Below, piece by piece: positions 61,563 to 64,000 of a stretch of 64,000 bases of DNA. Below the pieces are notes generated by a model, which saw only the letters and a program-made list of their open reading frames with translations, was not told the DNA's origin and did not search any database. Origin of the DNA: CAVPJW01 sp963705525 (GTDB lineage Bacteria > Acidobacteriota > Vicinamibacteria > Vicinamibacterales > CAVPJW01); the NCBI GenBank assembly GCA_963705525.1, contig CAVPJW010000004.1, forward strand, positions 620,001 through 684,000, given 5' to 3'. The position numbers were made by a program, and so were the translations under genes. The first letter of the stretch is position 1, and each line of letters starts with the position of its first letter.

Positions 61563-64000
61563 CTAGACATTCCGTCCGACTCGCTCCGCCAGCAGCCGGT
61601 CCACGTCCTCATCCGACATGTCCTCAATCTCCGTCACGACGTCTCCTCCAGCACCTGAGCCGTCTGTGTCGGCAGCAGGTTGCGGAGCCATCGGTTGCGC
61701 GGCTTCACCGCTCGAAAGCCGATTGAGCAGAAATCCCACGAGCGTCGAGAGCGTCGGATAGTCGAAGAGCAAAGTGGCCGGCAACGACTCACCAATCTCC
61801 CGCGCGAGGACGTCCCGCAGCTCGACCGCCATGAGAGAGTCGAGCCCCAGCTCATGGAACGGCCGGTGTTCGTCGAGCTGACGATCGGCGGCAATGCCGA
61901 GCACTTGTCCCGCCGCCCGGGCCACGTGGTCGTGGACGATCCGCTTCCTCCGGGTGATCGGTGCATCGGCGACCTGGGTTCTCAGCCCGTTGGTTGCGAC
62001 AGCCGTCTGCGGTTTCACCGTGGCGCGTGGAGCAACACCAGTGAGCTCCGAGAAGAGTCGGGGCACATTCCCGTTGGCCTGTGCCGCGAATCGAGCCCAG
62101 CCGACGGGCGCAATGACCAGCTGCGGCTCTGGTCGTCCGAGCGCAATTCGCAGCGCTTCGAGACCCGACCCGGGTTCGATGAGTCCCATGCCCTGCTTCG
62201 CCGCCCGGTCCGCAACGCCGTGCCGCTCGCCCGCCCCGATGCGGCTCCACACGCCCCAGTTCACGCTCAGGGCGGGCAGGCCGTCCCTCTGACGCTGATA
62301 CGCCAGCGCATCGAGAAAAGCGTTCGCGGACGAATGATTCGCCTGTCCGGATGTCCCGAACACCGAAGCGACCGAGGAGTACATCGTGAAGAAATCAAGC
62401 TGAGCCGCTCGCGTCAAACGATCGAGAGCCCAGGCGCCAGTGACTTTCGGGGCGAACACCTGCTGGAACTTCTGCCAATCTTGCTGGAGCAATCCGGCGT
62501 CGGCGAGCACACCGGCCGCATGGACCACACCCTTGAGAGGAGGACGGCGTTCGAGCGCTCTCTCGAGAACGCGGCGAAGCCGCTCCTCATCGGCGACGTC
62601 ACAAGACGCCACCTCAATATCAGCACCGGCGGTGCGCATCGAGTCCAACTCGGCCGCGACTTCCTCGCTTGGAGCGCTCCGCCCGATGAGCACGAGATGG
62701 CGTGCGCCTCGATCGACCAGCCAGCGTGCTGTTGCGAATCCAAGGCCCGACAGGCCGCCCGTCACGAGATATGTCGCCTGCTCACGAATGATTGGCGCCG
62801 ATGGATGGGCTTCACCTGGCACGCGAATCGCGACCTTGCCGACAGTGCGGCCCGAACCCAGCGCTCGCAGCGCCTCGACCGCCTGAGACGGTCCGTAGAT
62901 GGCCACCGGCAGCGGCATGGGCGCGTCGCCAAAACGCGCGACCACGCCTCGAAGAAGCGACGCGATCGACTCGGGCTGGTCGCGAGCCGTCTCGCTCCAG
63001 TCAATGAGGGAGTACGCCACGTCAGGCCGCGTCTCGGCCATGCGCTCGACAGACCAGGCGTCCTTCTTGCCAATCTCCAGGAATCGGCCGCCACTCGCCA
63101 GCACTCGAAGGCTCGCCGGGATCGCGTCGCCTCCAAGCGCATTGAGGACGACCGTCACTCCCTGACCTTCGGTGGCCGCGCTGATTCCGTCGACAAACGC
63201 GGTCGATCTGGAATCAAAAACGTGGCGGACGCCAAGCTCGCGGAGCAGATGTCGCTTCTCTTCTGTTCCGGCGGTGGCATAGACCTCAGCGCCCGCATCG
63301 TGCGCGACGCGGACGGCTGCCAATCCGACGCCCCCGGCCGCCGAGTGCACGAGGACTCGATCGCCTGCCGTGAGACGTCCGATCTGCTCCAGCGCAAAAG
63401 CCGCCGTGACGAAGGCAATCGAGAACGCCGCCGCGTCTTCGTAGGTCCACGTCGCCGGCTTCGGCACGACGAACCGTTCGTCGGCAACGACGCGCGTGGA
63501 GAGCGCGCCGGAGGCAATCGCAAGGACTGGATCGCCAACGGCGAGGTCTCTGACGCCCGCTCCCACCGCGTCAACGATACCGGAGCACTCGAAGCCGAGC
63601 GGCCCAATCGCGGCAGCCAGCGTGCCCATCGCGTTCAGGACATCCTTGAAGTTCAGCGCCGCGGCCTTCACGCGAATCCGGACCTCGCCCGGCTGGAGCG
63701 CCAGGGGCGACTCGACCGGACGCCATGCGAGCGTGTCAATCGATCCGCGGCTCCCGATGACCAGCTGGACAGGCCCACCAGTGGCGGTGTCCGGCGCGTC
63801 GCACCTGACGAGCCGCTTGACGTAACGGAGGCCCTTCCGATATGCGATCGCCGATTCGCTCACCGGATCCTGCAGCTCACTCGAGCAGGACATCCAGATC
63901 ACGGGTCTCGTCCATCGGGTCAAGATCGACATGCACCCAATGGATGCCAGGCTGTTCGCGCTGAAGGGCCGTCACGAACCCACTGATGGTTGATTGTGTA
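61563..64000 (-). CDS. PKS-A: 3' part of a reducing type I PKS module (ER-KR-ACP), partial, one-base frameshift
   Basis: The gene enters from beyond the window end. The coding frame at 64000-63880 (ending D-L-D-V-L-L-E) meets a TGA. Skipping one T at 63879 gives E-L-Q-D-P-V-S-E and the rest of the protein. Next come an enoylreductase (about 63770-62830; A-L-N-F-K-D-V-L, H-S-A-A-G-G-V-G-L-A-A), a KR (about 62780-62230; T-G-G-L-S-G-L-G, with N-H-S-S-A-N where Tyr is usual) and an ACP (G-L-D-S-L near 61850). The tail E-I-E-D-M-S-D-E-D-V-D-R-L-L is an acidic docking helix. ER plus KR implies a DH upstream, so the module should give a saturated two-carbon unit. TAG and the next ATG are adjacent. 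Confidence 0.88.

Noticed and set aside
61680..63986. A 768-residue plus-strand open frame opposite PKS-A
   Set aside because: It is antisense to clear ER, KR and ACP domains and has the Arg-rich composition of a frame shadow.
1..64000. CRISPR arrays, rRNA genes, transposases or an integrase
   Set aside because: No regularly spaced repeats, rRNA sequence or recombinase motifs were seen; the tRNA-Leu duplication is the only integration trace.

Overview
The window is GC-rich, densely coded bacterial chromosome from a Gram-negative-type organism. It has a rod-shape (mre/rod) operon, SppA, a PpiD-type foldase, lipoproteins and a surface-polysaccharide module of the exosortase-associated type. 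The mix of an XrtA/PEP-CTERM-type polysaccharide module, sigma-54 control, PilZ and GGDEF proteins, large PKS/NRPS genes and word-repetitive intergenic spacers would fit an Acidobacteriota of the Vicinamibacteria type. That placement is an inference; there is no rRNA or other marker here to prove it.

Layout. (1) 0-3.5 kb (+): a B12-binding radical SAM protein and a large polytopic membrane protein. (2) 9.9-3.4 kb (-): a tight four-gene operon with an LTA-synthase/sulfatase-fold membrane enzyme, a PHP phosphatase of the pAp-hydrolysing type, an SLC13 (sulfate-type) permease and a fused ATP sulfurylase/APS kinase. It reads as sulfate uptake, PAPS synthesis and by-product recycling. (3) 10.5-18.7 kb: a secreted beta-helix protein (+), then on (-) a polysaccharide deacetylase, a frameshifted EpsB-type sugar transferase, a CpsD-like tyrosine kinase, an ExeA-like ATPase, a sigma-54 activator and two PilZ proteins. 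(4) 19.4-30.5 kb: a lone receiver protein (+); RNase G, rodA, mrdA, mreD, mreC, mreB and a GGDEF protein (all -); and a PpiD-like foldase (+). (5) 30.7-33.7 kb: sppA (-), a TIM-barrel sugar isomerase (+) and tRNA-Leu(CAG). (6) 33.6-34.8 kb: the 3' 58 bases of that tRNA are repeated about 1.08 kb downstream, bracketing one lipoprotein gene. This is a classic tRNA integration scar. (7) 34.8-45.3 kb: hexapeptide acyltransferase and flippase genes diverging from a pair of back-to-back sigma-54 promoters, a FemAB/GNAT protein, and three asparagine-synthetase-like ligases. The two intact ligases and the decayed third all lack the glutaminase cysteine. (8) 45.4 kb to the window end (-): a hybrid assembly line, transcribed PKS-A (partial, ER-KR-ACP), PKS-B (KS-AT-DH*-cMT-KR-ACP), PKS-C (KS-AT-DH-KR-ACP), NRPS (docking-C-A-PCP-TE), with stop/start overlaps and matched docking ends.

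Reading of the cluster. The predicted product is a polyketide chain with one C-methyl branch, capped by one amino acid. The adenylation pocket resembles glycine codes. The chain is released by a thioesterase with cysteine in the nucleophile position. The glutaminase-less synthetase-like proteins next door resemble the class that includes beta-lactam synthetase and lasso-peptide cyclase, so an extra ATP-dependent amide or lactam closure is a plausible but unproven step. This region is the best candidate for an undescribed system.

Caveat. Three otherwise intact genes (sugar transferase, PKS-B, PKS-A) each carry a single extra base. Two further genes (an SGNH lipoprotein and the third synthetase) are broken several times. 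Sequencing or assembly error cannot be excluded, so these must be checked against reads before any biological claim.
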